DNA from: CAZHRC01 sp964533865
GTDB lineage: Bacteria > Bacillota > Clostridia > Tissierellales > Peptoniphilaceae
NCBI GenBank assembly: GCA_964533865.1
Contig: CAZHRC010000002.1
Coordinates: forward strand, 124,001-188,000
DNA: 64,000 bases
Direction of reading: 5' to 3'
A program made the position numbers and the translations under genes. A model generated the notes under the pieces. That model was not told where the DNA came from. It worked only from the letters and a program-made list of their open reading frames with translations, and ran no database searches. Of the stretch, positions 16,703-29,295 are shown piece after piece (the stretch's first letter is position 1; each line of letters starts with the position of its first letter).

Positions 16703-19700
16703 TTATCCTTCCACTTCCATTTTCTTTCGATTAACGATCCACCATGCTAACATCATCAAGCTAGCGCCTATTGCGACATAAGGTAGCGATCCGACGCCGC
16801 CTGTTTGTGGATAGACCGCCTTCATATTGGAAAACACCACTTTTTGGATAGGTTCTTGTTGGGTCAAAGTGAGTTCGACGACTTTCACTTCTAGCATATA
16901 CCCTGGCAAAGCCTGAACCTCGCGAATCGTATACTTCCCAAACGGTAAGTGTTCAAAGGTGATAAAACCAGCGTGATCGGTGACTCTGCGCTCTTTGAAT
17001 CCAAATGGCCCAGTGAGCTCATATGTGACCCCAGGCAAGTTTCTCCCATCGCCTTTTTCGTACTTGGATAGGATGATCTTTCCTGTGTGGGCTTCGTTAG
17101 AGATGTTGATATCGATCAACGCCACTCCTGCCTCCAGCGTAATCTTGGCGTGAGTCAAGTCAACGGGGATCAAATTGGGATTGATCACAATTTTCCCTGC
17201 AAATGGTCCTTCGACTTTGAGTTCCTTTAAAAAGTACTCGTTTTTATGGCTCATTCGCTTCAAGACCGCATCTTCAAACACGATGTTTCCATTTTCATCA
17301 GACGTGACGGTGATCTCCGTATCATCTTCCCGTTTCATCGGCACCGCCCTCGGGAACAGCCCTTCGTTTACCTTCTCGTAAACGGTGAAGGTCACCCCTT
17401 GAAGTGGCGCTGCTACGTCGTAGGTCCCTGCGGTGTTTTTCACCACTTTGAGTTTGTCGGCTGCTGCCAAGGCTTCCGCTTCGGTGTGTTCCGTCGGGTC
17501 CTTCGCCTTCGCCGCATCGGTATATTCCTTCATCTTTTGATTCGCTGCCACTTCATCGAGGTTTTTAAACAGCGCCAAGTATTTGAGTCCGCGGATAAAG
17601 TACGGATAGTTTGTAAATACGCCATCCTCTGTAAAATCCAATACACCAAACTCTTTGTTCCCGTATTTGGGCACATTGTAGACATACTCCAGCTCCGTCG
17701 GAGCGTATCCCGGTGGGCTTTGACTTTCCACCACTTTGTAGATCCCTTCTTTGAGTTTGGCGTACTCGGCGTAGCCGTCTTCTCCCGAGTAGCGAATCGC
17801 GTCGTTTTCGGTGAGGGGATCGCCATCGTCGTAGAGCTGATAGACACCATTGGCGTCCTGTTTGTAAAGTGTAAACTGCGCCCCTTGCAGAGCCATGCCC
17901 CACTTCCCTTGTTCATTCATTTTTCGCACCCGTATGATCGACTCGCCCTCTTTCATTTTATTGGGGTAGTAGAGGTTGGCTGTAGCGAAGACTGCGCCGT
18001 TTTCCGTTTGAATCTTCCCTTCCGGTGAGAGCTTAAAGATCAACTCTTTGGGTTTGCCTTCGGCATCTAAGATCATCGGGTATCCCTCTGGAGCGAGGGT
18101 TTCAACAATTTTGTAGAGAGTGCCAAGGTCCAGGTCAGGGATCTTCACCAACCCGCCGATGCTCATTGGATCATTCGGGTCCTTGACCGATGTAGTGTAA
18201 GTCCCCTTCTTCACCCACTCCTCGCCACGCTTTTCAAAAAGGTCAAAGGTAGCTGGCGCTTGGTCGACGATCACCCCATCCAACCTTTGGAGTTTTTCCA
18301 GTGGGATGTTTTCTTTACCGTCGACAACAGCGAGTTTGAATAGATTAAGTTGGTGTTTATCGTTTTTAATCGTCCTATTTTCTGGTAACTGGGTGGTGTC
18401 CCCCTTGTTATTCGATACGACGATTTCCCTATCCGGGATGGGCATATAGGTCATCGGTGCTTGAGTTTCGGACAAAATATATCGCCCGTGGGGCAGTCGA
18501 TCAAAACTGACGCGCCCTGCGGCGTCAGAGGTCGCATGGTGCGGCTCCTTCAGCTTTTGGTAGGTCACTTCGTCCACATAGTTGACATCGTTCGGCTGTA
18601 GCCCTGCGTTTAGCGCCTCTCTCGGCGTGTTAAACACCATGGTAAAGCTCGCGCCTGGTAGAGGGTTGTCGTTGGCGTCAACTTTGGTGAAGGTGTATTC
18701 GCCGTAGAGCGGCTCGATATCCACCTTCATTTTGTCTAGAAATACGGTGCGAGCAGCATTGGTATCTTCTGGTGTGTACAGATAATAGACACCATTAGCA
18801 TCGGTCTTTCGTACATTGTTATTCTTAACAGCGTTCGCCCAAAAGTGAATATAATTGTCAGCTCGGTGTAGTATGTGCCACACCTCACCTGCACTAATCG
18901 GCGTGATTTCAAAGCCTTGGGGCGCTTCTTCTTCCACTAGCCGAAATGCATCGTATTTAGGGAAGTCGACCAGCTCAAACTCCACCGATGAGGGTTGAGA
19001 CTTGAGCATGTCACGGGCAGATATATAATCCTCTTTTCCTGCCACCGGGTGAGCCTTGTAGTAGGCGGTCAAATCCGCTAGGATTTTCACCGGGTTTCTC
19101 GAGACGGCGCGGAGCTTGGTTTCTGCCTCGTCTCCTGTCATACCCAAATCGACGGTGTAATAAGTTTTCAACGTCTCCCGCGCAGGTCCGGCAAATGGGG
19201 TGATCGCGCTCGCCAGTTTTACAAATTTCCCTTCTGTCCTGCCAAACAAGGCGATTTTCGCTCCTGGTAGCGGGGTTGTCGGCGTGTTGTAGTTGCCTAG
19301 GCTATTTTTCCCACGATATTCCCACTTCGACGCTTCGACTTTGTAGCGTGGCGGTGGTATTTCGTTAAAGACTTTGTTCGGTTCGATCATGCGCAACGTG
19401 CCCGTGCCTTGCCCTTCGGGATCGTAGGTCAACCCAAAAGAGTTGAAGGCTTTTTGACCGGGTTGCGGTGTCCCCCATACGCGCATGGGGACGATCACTT
19501 CGATACGCTGGTTGGGAGTAAAAGTCTTTCCAGGTTTTTGGGTGATTTTAATCGCCGTGTACCCACCATAGTCCCATGGGGTAAGCCCTTCTGGAATCGG
19601 CTGCCAATTTTGGCCTTCTAAAAACACCTGTCGTGGACTCGGCGATTCTTCAAGACCGCCAGCAGCTTGGGGTTCTGCGCTGTGTTGAGTATACTGCTGC

Positions 19701-22700
19701 ACTGCCCGCCCTACGACGCCATAGACATCAAAATCGGCACTTTCCACGCCGTTGACGTAGACCTTTGGGACTCCCGCCATTATATTTTCAAACTGTGTTC
19801 CCCTTCTAGCGTTGGTAATGGTCAAATCTTCATCGCCGATAAAAGGAAAGACGTCGATCATATTAATGTTTTTCTTCACGTCGTTTTCGGTGGCGTTGAT
19901 TAGGTTGAGTTTGTACAAAAACTTGGGATTATTATCACCTGGTTCGTTCGTTTCAGTGAATACCCCTGTGGTGCTGTAGCCTGTGCCTTGGTAATGATCT
20001 TGGCTTTCTGGATCGACCAAGCCGATCTCTTTGAAGGAGTGGATCATGCGCACCCCTGAGATCGCGAGTCCATCTTCAGCATAGCCGTGGTTGCCGTCCC
20101 CGAGGAGCTTTGTCGGGTCCGGTTTAGGGTTGTAACCAGAGATGTTTTCATTTGCCATGTCAAACCACATGTCGTTTTTAACAGAACCATCGACCCAGGA
20201 TTCGACTTTGGCGTGTAAAGAGCCCAACCGATATCCTGTCAATCTAAACTGTTCATATTCTGCCGGTTTCATCACTGGTATCGTAAAGTGGACGACTGTC
20301 GCCCCTCGGTTGCCTTTGATTTGTCCATTTTCATCGTAGACGGGCACAATCACATTTTGAAGCACACGGAAATCACCGCCTCCACTTTTTGCAACGCCTT
20401 GATCCCAGGTGAACCCACCATTTTGACTTAGATCGAGGGTCACCCCTTCGGGTAATACGTCGACCACGCGAACATCTGTAAGGATCTCTTTAAATGCATC
20501 ATCATAGACATCATTGTCTAAAATGGGCTTCAACGCCAGATCGTAGTCAACATTGACGCCTTTCACCGTATTGGCAATCACATCATTGGCCTGATACCCT
20601 GGAACCTTGTGGGGCTTCACCCCTTTTAACATGAGTTTTCGGTGTTTAATCCCGACACTGTCTTTGTCGTAAATCGTCGATCGCGACGTTACCACGCCGT
20701 CAACCATAAAGGACACCGTGAGGGTGGATTCGTTAATAAAGGCGTTTTTCGTCACGTCCTCATAATCGTAATGAGACTTATCCTGTTCACGCAACTTGCT
20801 GATCATGTAGATACGATTTAACGCTCCTGGTTTCATCACAAGGTCGCTCGCTGCAATAAACTCAAAAGACTCGATATTGGGAGCATGTTGCCAGTAGAAC
20901 GTATGACGATACCGATTAGTCCCCACTACAGGAGTTCCACTTAGCGTATACGTATTTGAAGTACCATCCTTGTAATAAACTTTGACCTGGGCTTTATTGT
21001 TGTGAATCTTGTCGTACTCTACGCCGTAGTAGTACATTCTAGGGTCCAGTCCGTAATCTCTATAGACCAGATTCCCAAGGTCCATTTCCGTAATATTGTA
21101 TGTCTCCAACAACCAGACAAATTCTTGCTCTCGATCTTCTTGCATATCGTAAAAGAATTGACTACCTGGGATTTCTCTACCTGCAGCATCTTTTTCCCAT
21201 CGAACCTTTGACCCGACGATGTTTTTATCATAGATCCCCCAATCTCCACCTTTCCCCCAAAAATTGACTCGTATATCGTCTGCCGCAGTGAGGTCGGGTT
21301 CGCCTTCCCCTCGGTTGTTAGGAGCTAAGGTTATAGATGCATTGTTGACCGTATCCACGTTGAATAAGGCATTGGGATAGGTAAGGATCAGTGGATTGCC
21401 CACCACTCGGGTTTGGACGTAGGTCTCGCCGATAACGGCGGGATCGGTGTAAGTCAGTGTGATCCCATCGGGTGCCAATACCCAGCCCGGGTTTTTTTCC
21501 GGATCGAAGTGTGCCCGCTCCTCGGTCCATCGAAGATTGTTTTCCGCATCGTATTGGGGCAGCCCTTGAGGATCGAGAAGGGCTTTGCGATAGAGGGGGA
21601 GGGTGTCGGTGAGCACATAGCCGTCCACCTTTCGCCGCAATTCGCTTAATGTGAAGGTGTAGGTCACGTCTTCTTCTTTTCCAGTCGCCACGTAGTCGCC
21701 TTGTCCTCTTCTTCCGCCGGGCTGTCTGCCGTTATACGGGTGCCCGTTTGCAAACTTGGTCAATACTGGCGTGTTGTAATAGCCGGTCAAGGGCACTATA
21801 GGTTGTTCTTTCGCGATAACCGTACCAGTTTTATCAACAGCGAGAGCCTTAATGTTGATGGTGTAATTCTGAGGCGTGACCATCTCCTTAAAACGCCAGA
21901 TGATGTTGAGGTCTAATTGTTCACCACCTTTTATCGGATCTCTTAAAATAATCTCAAGTCTACCGTCCTTTGCCTTAAAAGATTGGACGACACCCCCCGT
22001 GGGCACGTAGATCTGATCTTCAGCCACATAGGTGGGATCATAGTAAAGAACGACTTTTGCCCCCTCAACGACCGTACCTGTTCCAGTTACATCGAGGTAG
22101 AGTTTTGTGCTCATCTGTTGACCAATAAGATAAGAAACAATAGGTACCTTGTTAATGAGCTCGTTGTTGTGTCGCATGGTCACTTTTTCATTTGCCGATA
22201 TTTCTTCCTCAGTGAGTTTTTCATAGACCAACTTCACCGTGTAGTTGAGGACGCCGGGTTGTAAAGTGATGGGGACAGGAGCTGGGGTTTTATACCCGTA
22301 AAAAAACTGGTTTGCCGGAATGTTCACATCACCAACACCTCTCGGGTAGGTATCCGTCGCCTGTGGTGACAATGAAACTTCCACGCCGTCTTCCACTGTC
22401 ACGTACTCGTAAGTTATGGTTAGAGGGTTGACGACGTAATTTTGACGATAAATAGTGAAGTTATCAATTTTAAGTGTCTTGTCCGTATCGACAAGGTTAT
22501 GGGGGTTGACAAAGTTACCTAGGGCATCTTGAATGTAGATCACTGTCGGTTCTTTATCTTTTCCTTCAATACTCATCTGGTCGTGAAATCCTGTAAAGGC
22601 ATCCGACACGTAGAGTGCATTAGTGACGAAGCGCGGGGTTGACCACGAAGACTCTCCTCCATTAAAAGCGGTAAATGTCGATGGCATCTTCAAGGAGTCA

Positions 22701-25700
22701 GCCAATAGTCTCACGCCTTGAATATTTAAAGTTTTTAGCCCTGATTTGTTGAGATCCAAATCAGGCATCTCATACGTTGTTTTAAGTAACTCCAAAGTGT
22801 CTAATTTTGGCGCATCGATCGTAAAGTTTCGAATCGTTGTATTATTTCCTGACATCTTTAGCTCGGTTGCGTTTGGCAGATGATAATCATAGGATGTAAT
22901 GTTATTCCCACCAAAGATGTTATTGTTCCATTCATTAAAAACACCTACTTTGTCTTCGTTGGAATGATATGTTATCTGCTTAATATTGTTATCCCTGAAT
23001 TGCGCACCATTATAATTATCAATTCCAATGTAATGCCATCTAAAAGACTGTGGCAGGATTGGAAGTTCTAACACCGTCTCTTCATCTTCAACTGGTGCAT
23101 TGTATGGTCGATTACCCGCGAATGCATAAGCCCCCACGACTTGAAGATCTGCACCCTTTAGTTTTATCATCGTATGGTAATTTTCGTCCTTCAGCCAAAA
23201 AGCTCGATGTCCAATGACTCTTAGCCCCTGCCGATTGGTTAGATCGATTTCACGTACCTTGGTCAATGCAAAGGCATCGTGACCTATGCTTTGGATGTTC
23301 TCTGGAAAGATCACCTGCTCTAAGTTGCTACAGTCCTCAAAGGTTCCTTTTAGCGATATCGGAGCTGTCGTGAAAACGCCATCCCAGCCCTTTTCTCTTT
23401 TGACGATCACTGAGTCTCCACCAATGGTCTCAAGGTGGGTCATCTTACTCAAATCCACTTGAACGATATGGCGGTTGCCGGCAAAAGACTCGCTTTTGAT
23501 CCCAACGATTGGAGTGCCATTCGTATCCACATTAGGAAAAACCACATTGTGATTAACTTGTACTTTTTCCTGACCGCGAGGCGAAAATCCGATAATATAG
23601 CGCCCCGTTGGCGGATTCATTTCGACAATATCCGTTGGATCAATTGGATTCGGTGATTGAGGCGTCACATCGGCGTAAATAAAATCCTCTACCGTCCAAT
23701 TCCCCTCTAAGCTATCCTCTGTCGGATTGATCAGGTAATTTCCTCGAGAAGGGATGTGCCCTGCCACCTCTGCCGTGGTATTGATGACGAGTTTCCCATT
23801 GAAACGATCGGATTCCGGTCTTGGAATACGGCCGATAAATGCAGTGGCATCGATAGCGCTAAGGGCGATGCAATCGGTCAAATCAATGGGAATCTTAGTG
23901 TATGTGGTGTTCTCTTGACCTCTGTCCGTACTTGCAAAGGCTTGTCTTCCAATAGTTTTCAGATTCGCACATCCTGCTAAAAGAATGATCCCATCCTCTT
24001 CTGGGGATTGATTCTCATAGTATGGCTGAGAGGACTCAAAAGCACTCTCACCTATCGTTTCCAACGCGTTGAGCCCTGACAAGTCAAATCGGACCCGACT
24101 TTTCTGATTGCTCTTAAAAGCACCTTCGCTTATTGTTTTGAGCTTGGGAAGATTGGCAATCTGAATCGCTGGATGACCTGTGTAAGCGAAAGCGTTCTTC
24201 CCAATATACTCCAACTCGACGAGTGGCGATAAATCTAATAGCGTTGGGTAAGGTTCCGGTTCATACCACTCGGTGCGATTATCCGAAGGCGCTGTGAAGG
24301 CAGATTCGCCGATTGACGTTAGACTTGTCGCCCCTTGAAAATTGATATCCACAGCAACCTCAGGATAATAAAAAGCATAGTCACCAATGGTTTTTAGCGC
24401 TGCACTATTTTCAAATGAAATTGAAGCTCGAGCAGCTTCGTGCTGCATCGTAAGCTCACGCCTCCTCGGCGAGATCATCACAACACTACCATCCCCGATA
24501 GATGTAAGCGCGGGCATATGGGAGAGATCCACAGACTTGTAACCGTAATAACCAGCCAATGCACTATCGCCAATGGATCTAAGCTTGTTGAACCCACTAA
24601 GGTTCAAGTGACCTTTCTCTAAATCCCATAAGCCCATCGGAAACTCCGAATAACGCCAAAATCCCCCAGGTGCAAAAGCGTCTTTCGAGAAGGTTTCTAA
24701 CTGGTCTTTAAAGGCGCCAAAGGACGTTCTGCCACTGAGCATCGAAAAAGGAAAAGGTCTCGTTTTGATAAAGCCTTCTATGAGGTTTTCTGCTTTATCC
24801 GCCATCGCTTGCTGATCAGACGCCGCCAAATAAGCGGCAAGAGTCTCTTCAGAAAGTTCCGTATCGCCATTGATGTAGAATCTCAGATCGTTCATCGCTG
24901 CGACCACTTCTGGTGAAAGAGGGCGTGTGTTGAAACCATCTGGTTGAGCTTTGGCAAGAAGTCGTACCGTTTTGATATCACTTCCATACCCAGCGATATC
25001 GGTGATCAGAGAATAAGACCCGTCCGCCTCTTTTTCGTAAGGATTTAAGGTTGGAAGTGAAATGTCGGCGATCGGCATGCCAAATGGCCCTTGCACCTGT
25101 ACTTGCTTGTACTTTTCCAACCCTTTCTGAGATAGACCGATAAGAGATGACCCTTTCTGCCCTGGGGCTTTGTAGTACATAAAGTCATCGTACGCCCAGC
25201 CGTTTTCAAACTCCCGCGATTTGATGTCATCGGCGACGATCACTGTTGCGGTTTTTGATGTGGCATTGCCGTAGGGATCGGTGGCGGTGATGAGGATGGT
25301 GGTGGACCCGGATTGGGCTTTGTCGATGGTGTCGGGTTGGATCACGATCTTGGTGGGGTCGATAGGGTTGCCTTCAAAGTCCGTCGCTGTGATGGCTTTT
25401 AGGATCTCCGTTTTAGTGATAGTCTCCCCTGCCGCGCCCGGTTCAAAGATCAATTGGGTGGGATCGACAGTCAAAGTGGGTTCTACTTTGTTGGTGTTAT
25501 AGAATACCGTAATAGAAATGGTGTTGTTAGCGTCTTTCGGAAAACGGGTTACCATTCCGTTGTAGGTGACGACATACTCGCTAGTGGCAAGGTCTTCTTC
25601 AACAGTGAAGGTGAGCACTGGGGCGACTGGCGCGTAGTTGTCCACGGGAGGCGCCTGTAAGGTGTTCTCACCTAAAAGGACGACTTCGTCGGGGTCGGTG

Positions 25701-26467
25701 ATGACGATTTTATCCCCTAGGGTGATTTTCCGGATGAGTTTTCCTGTTTTTTCATCGGTGGCGTGTACTACCACAGTGATCGGGTTGACCACGTGACCAA
25801 AACCCAGTGTGGATTTCTCGGTGGTAACCAGAGGATTTGTCGTCTCGATCGCCACAAATTGTCTGTTTTCAGAAAACACGTCTTTCCCAAAGGGGTTGAC
25901 TTCATCGGAGATGGCGACTGCTGTCAGGATGTTGTTTCGAAAAGCTTCATCGCCGATGCCGGTGACGCCGTTGAGTGCGATTTGGGTGAGATCGTTATTC
26001 GCAAAAGCGCCCTTTCCCAAGTTGAGGGCGACGTCCGGGTCGGCTCGGTTTGGCATGGTCAAGGTGTCGATTTTGTTGTCTTTAAAAGCGTAGTCGCCAA
26101 CGGTGTGAAGGTGGGTCGCTTTTGAAAGGTCCATAGCGTTATCGAGGGCATTGTAGGAAAAAGCGTAAGCACCAATGGTCTCAATGGCTTCTAAATCTAA
26201 AGTTGTGATCGCATTGCCCTGAAACGCGTGATCGCCAATCGCGGTGACTTTTTTTAGGCTGGTGACGGTGGCGATTCTCACCGAGGTAGCCGGGTAGTCG
26301 TTTTCGATTTTTTTGGCAAAGGCGTAAGCGCCAATGGTTAAAGGCTGATCGGGTAAGATCACCGCTTCGACGAGGACATCGCGAAATGCGCCATCGCCGA
26401 TACCCATAACCGTCACGCCGCCGATTGCATCGGGAAGGACAAGCGTCTTTGCCGCCTCCACATTCAA
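16703..26467 (-). pseudogene. Giant LPXTG tip adhesin with leucine-rich repeats and Cna-B domains, 5' end missing
   Basis: An open frame of 3254 residues. It holds three blocks of BspA/LRR_5-type repeats (IGDGAF, IGAYAF and LETIGESAF units; about residues 1-215, 630-870 and 990-1250), a MucBP-like and an Ig-like segment (about 230-415), long isopeptide-type regions, and six Cna-B/SpaA domains starting near 2390, 2590, 2740, 2855, 3025 and 3140. It ends with the sorting signal YPQTG, a membrane helix and a basic tail. This is the usual build of a pilus-tip adhesin. The frame begins abruptly inside the first repeat: it has only a TTG start, a TAG three codons upstream, and no signal peptide. 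As it stands it cannot be secreted by the Sec pathway. The lost 5' end coincides with the truncated transposase at 26.5 kb. Confidence 0.85.
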
Positions 26468-26516
26468 CTTCCCCTACCCGTCGAGGACCCCTACCTATAT
26501 TGCCGATTACTATACT

Positions 26517-27554
26517 TTGATCTGTCGCAAACAATGCAGCAGAGAATGTATACCAGACGATCGTTTTATCTTGGGTTTGGTGTCCGACACCAACTTCGTT
26601 CCCATGGGATATAATAAGTATCGCGGTAAACAAACGATGGCGTCGGAATTGGCACACACCGTCGGGGATTATGTGGATCGCGTAAACGCGGATCCTTTGC
26701 TAATTTGTAGTGATCGAGGGTTTCAAGATCCCGATGTTTTGGTGCGACTGCAATCTTTGAATCAATATTTGCTCATTGGATCACGTATTTCGAATAGCAC
26801 GGAAGGGTTGAAAGAGAAACATTTGTTGGACAGCAAGTTTATCGATGTCTTTGAACACGACTCTGATACGCTACGATATCGCTACAAAACTATCGCCATG
26901 ACCTATGATGACGCTTTTCCGCTCAAGGATTTTCCAGACCCTATTCTCTACTATTCCCCTAGGCTTGAGGTACATGACCGATTGGTTCGGGATCCTTACT
27001 TAAAAGACGGCCTCGATCTCAATTTCTTGTTTTTGCGAGGTGGTGCTGGACGAAATGCGCCGATTGAACCGATGATTACAAGTATGGCGGATGCTGGCTG
27101 GACGATGTCACCTAAAGAGTTCTTCGGTTTTCGCGTGCTCTTTTGCCAAAAACCGGATCTCACTCCGGAGCAAATCAGCGATCTGTTCACCACTTATTGG
27201 ACTTGCCAAAACTACCTTACTCGTCTGCAATCCAAAATGGTTTCGTTGGTTGACTTGTCCTGGTCTCCCAAGTTGATGGACGGCGCCTGTTTGTTGTATG
27301 TCCTAGGGATCGCTTTGCGAACGATTATTGAACATCGGATTCGCGAAGCCAATATTGTCGTCAACCGAGATCGTTTATCACAACTGATGTGCGATGCCAA
27401 TCTCACCATTGTCGAGAAAGATGAGCAAGTTTTCTACCTAAAAACAAAAACAACCCCCCTCTACGACCAGATCGCCTGCCTGTTTGGCATGGTGCCACTT
27501 AAAACCGTTGAGACACCGGATTCGATCTGTGAAAAATTAGGAATCTTGATCTGA
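26517..27554 (+). pseudogene. Transposase fragment (IS4/IS1634-like DDE type), 5' truncated
   Basis: The 345-residue frame resembles the middle and C-terminal part of DDE transposases of the IS4/IS1634 group: a catalytic-strand-like segment FILGLVSDTNFVPMGY, then ICSDRGFQDPDVL carrying the likely second Asp, and a C-terminal region (LSQLM near the end) after a helical YWTCQNYLTRLQSK segment that may hold the Glu. The frame stays open upstream into the adhesin side without any start with a ribosome-binding site; the only candidate is a TTG. The N-terminal third is therefore missing, and the breakpoint lies at about 26470-26520. Family assignment is by motif only. Confidence 0.65.
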
Positions 27555-27570
27555 TTTTTGACTTGACCAT

Positions 27571-27613
27571 AAAAAAAAGACGACACGCTCAACGGCGCTT
27601 GTCGTCTTTTTTT
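27571..27613. terminator. Bidirectional terminator between transposase fragment and ABC gene
   Basis: Runs of A and T flank the pair AAGACGACA/TGTCGTCTT, giving a T-tract on both strands. The stop codon of the minus-strand ABC gene overlaps its edge. Confidence 0.85.
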
Positions 27614-28391
27614 AGAGGGAATTTCCTCGTTCTATGCTGATTTCGTTGAACACTTGGAGCAAGTCATCTACTTGCGCCCTCTCCTTTTCCTCTCCTGAGA
27701 TATCAATAATCACTTTTCCTTCGTGCATCATCACCAATCGGTTGCCGTATTCTAAGGCGTAACGGAGGTTGTGGGTGACCATGAGTGAGGTGAGTTTTTT
27801 TTCTTTCACCAACTCTCCGGTCAGCGCCATGATGGTGTGTGCTGTTTTTGGGTCAAGGGCGGCGGTGTGCTCGTCGAGGATCAGAAAATCGATCGGCGTC
27901 ATGGTGGTCATGACCATGGACACCGCTTGGCGTTGCCCGCCTGAAAGAGCGGATACGGGGATGTGGAGTTTGTCCTCCAATCCGAGTCCCAGTCTTTTGA
28001 GCATGGTTTTGTAGTCGTCGATGCGCCCTTTGTCTATGCCTTTGGTCAAGTTGAAGGGCTTGTTTTTGTTGTCTGCGATGGACAGGTTTTGAAGTAGGGT
28101 CATGGAGGGTGCGGTACCTGAGCCAGGATCTTGAAAAACTCTGCCTATGGTGTCGTATCTGGCATACTCTTTTTTCTTGGTGATGTCTGTGCCTTCAAGT
28201 AGAATCGCACCGCCGTCGATGGGTATGCTGCCACAGATGATATTGAGCAAGGAGGTTTTTCCCGATCCATTGGAGCCAATCACTGAGACAAAGTCCCCCT
28301 TCTCCACAGCGAAGTCAAAGTTATCGAAGAGCTGGGTTTCGTTGATGGTCCCACGATTATAGTATTTAGTGATACCTTTGAGCTCAAGCAT
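27612..28391 (-). CDS. trpZ: ABC importer ATP-binding protein, TrpZ-like
   Basis: A 259-residue ATPase with Walker A GSNGSGKT (39-46), signature LSGGQ (149-153) and Walker B FLILDEH (Asp173, Glu174). The His in place of the common Pro after DE occurs in this importer subfamily. It is the last gene of a three-gene operon and overlaps the permease by 8 bases. The operon type (DUF534 binding protein, one permease, one ATPase) with a Trp T-box is the one predicted in Bacillota to import tryptophan or a precursor. Confidence 0.85.
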   Translation of the reverse strand: MLELKGITKYYNRGTINETQLFDNFDFAVEKGDFVSVIGSNGSGKTSLLNIICGSIPIDGGAILLEGTDITKKKEYARYDTIGRVFQDPGSGTAPSMTLLQNLSIADNKNKPFNLTKGIDKGRIDDYKTMLKRLGLGLEDKLHIPVSALSGGQRQAVSMVMTTMTPIDFLILDEHTAALDPKTAHTIMALTGELVKEKKLTSLMVTHNLRYALEYGNRLVMMHEGKVIIDISGEEKERAQVDDLLQVFNEISIERGNSL

Positions 28392-29262
28392 GGGCCTTCC
28401 CCTTTCCTTCTTTGCTCACAACCAACACGGCAAAAAACAACACGGCGGTGATGAGTTTTAAGCTGTTTGCCGAAAACCCGATTTCTATGGCAAGTGCCAC
28501 ACAGGCCTTGTAAACGATGGAGCCCAGAAGAACCATCGTGGTCATTTTCAAGGCTTTGATCCTGCCAAATACGCGCACTCCGATGATCACACTAGCTAGA
28601 CCAAGCACCATGGAACCTACGCCCATGGAGATTTCGAAGAAGCGCTGTTGGTGGGCAAGGGTGGCGCCGCCGAGGGCAACGAGGCCGTTGGCGATGGCGA
28701 GGCCAAGGATTTTCACATCCCCTGGATTTTTACCAAGGACGGTGACCAATGTCGGATTGTCGCCGGTGGCGCGCAATAAAAAACCAGACTTGGTCTCTAA
28801 GTAGCGGTCCAGCGCCACTTTGCACACCAATGCGATGAGGATGACGACGATAGCCGTTTTCCACGGAGTGAACCCCGGGGAAAATAAGGGATCGATCGCC
28901 GCGTTGTTAAAGATGGTCGCTTGATTGAAAATAGGCAAGTTGGCTCGCCCAGTGATGGTCAAGTTGATGGTGTGAAGACCGGTCATGACGATGATGCCCG
29001 ATAACAGATCTCGCACCCCAAATTTCACGTGGATGATTCCAGTGACCACTCCTGCCAACACCCCTACGCCAAAGGCGATCAGAAGTGTCAGGTAGGGATT
29101 CACTTTTGCTGTGACCAAACTCGCCGCCACGGCAGCTCCCAATGGGAAGCTGCCATCGACAGTGAGGTCGGGAAAGTCCAGTAAGATGTAGGTGATGGAG
29201 ATGCCTATGGCCATAATGCCGTAGATCAAACCCTGTTCAACGATTCCTGTGATGATACTCAT
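28384..29262 (-). CDS. trpY: ABC importer permease, TrpY-like
   Basis: A 292-residue membrane protein with about eight hydrophobic segments, of the branched-chain amino acid/BMP permease superfamily. The conserved stretch RATGDNPTLVTVLGKNPG (about residue 165) is typical of permeases paired with DUF534 binding proteins. Its single copy implies a homodimer in the complex. AGGAGACAAC precedes the ATG. It sits between the binding-protein and ATPase genes. Confidence 0.85.
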   Translation of the reverse strand: MSIITGIVEQGLIYGIMAIGISITYILLDFPDLTVDGSFPLGAAVAASLVTAKVNPYLTLLIAFGVGVLAGVVTGIIHVKFGVRDLLSGIIVMTGLHTINLTITGRANLPIFNQATIFNNAAIDPLFSPGFTPWKTAIVVILIALVCKVALDRYLETKSGFLLRATGDNPTLVTVLGKNPGDVKILGLAIANGLVALGGATLAHQQRFFEISMGVGSMVLGLASVIIGVRVFGRIKALKMTTMVLLGSIVYKACVALAIEIGFSANSLKLITAVLFFAVLVVSKEGKGKAHA

Positions 29263-29295
29263 GTTGTCTCCTACCCGCGGGCACGCCCTTGGGAT

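Noticed and set aside
16703..26467. Repeat units in the adhesin as a tandem DNA repeat or CRISPR-like array
   Set aside because: The repeats are protein-level leucine-rich and Cna-B units with diverged DNA, no regular spacers.
26181..26657. Minus-strand frame of 158 codons that spans the adhesin/transposase breakpoint
   Set aside because: It is out of frame with both genes and its composition (Arg/Cys/Gly-rich) is that of a shadow frame.
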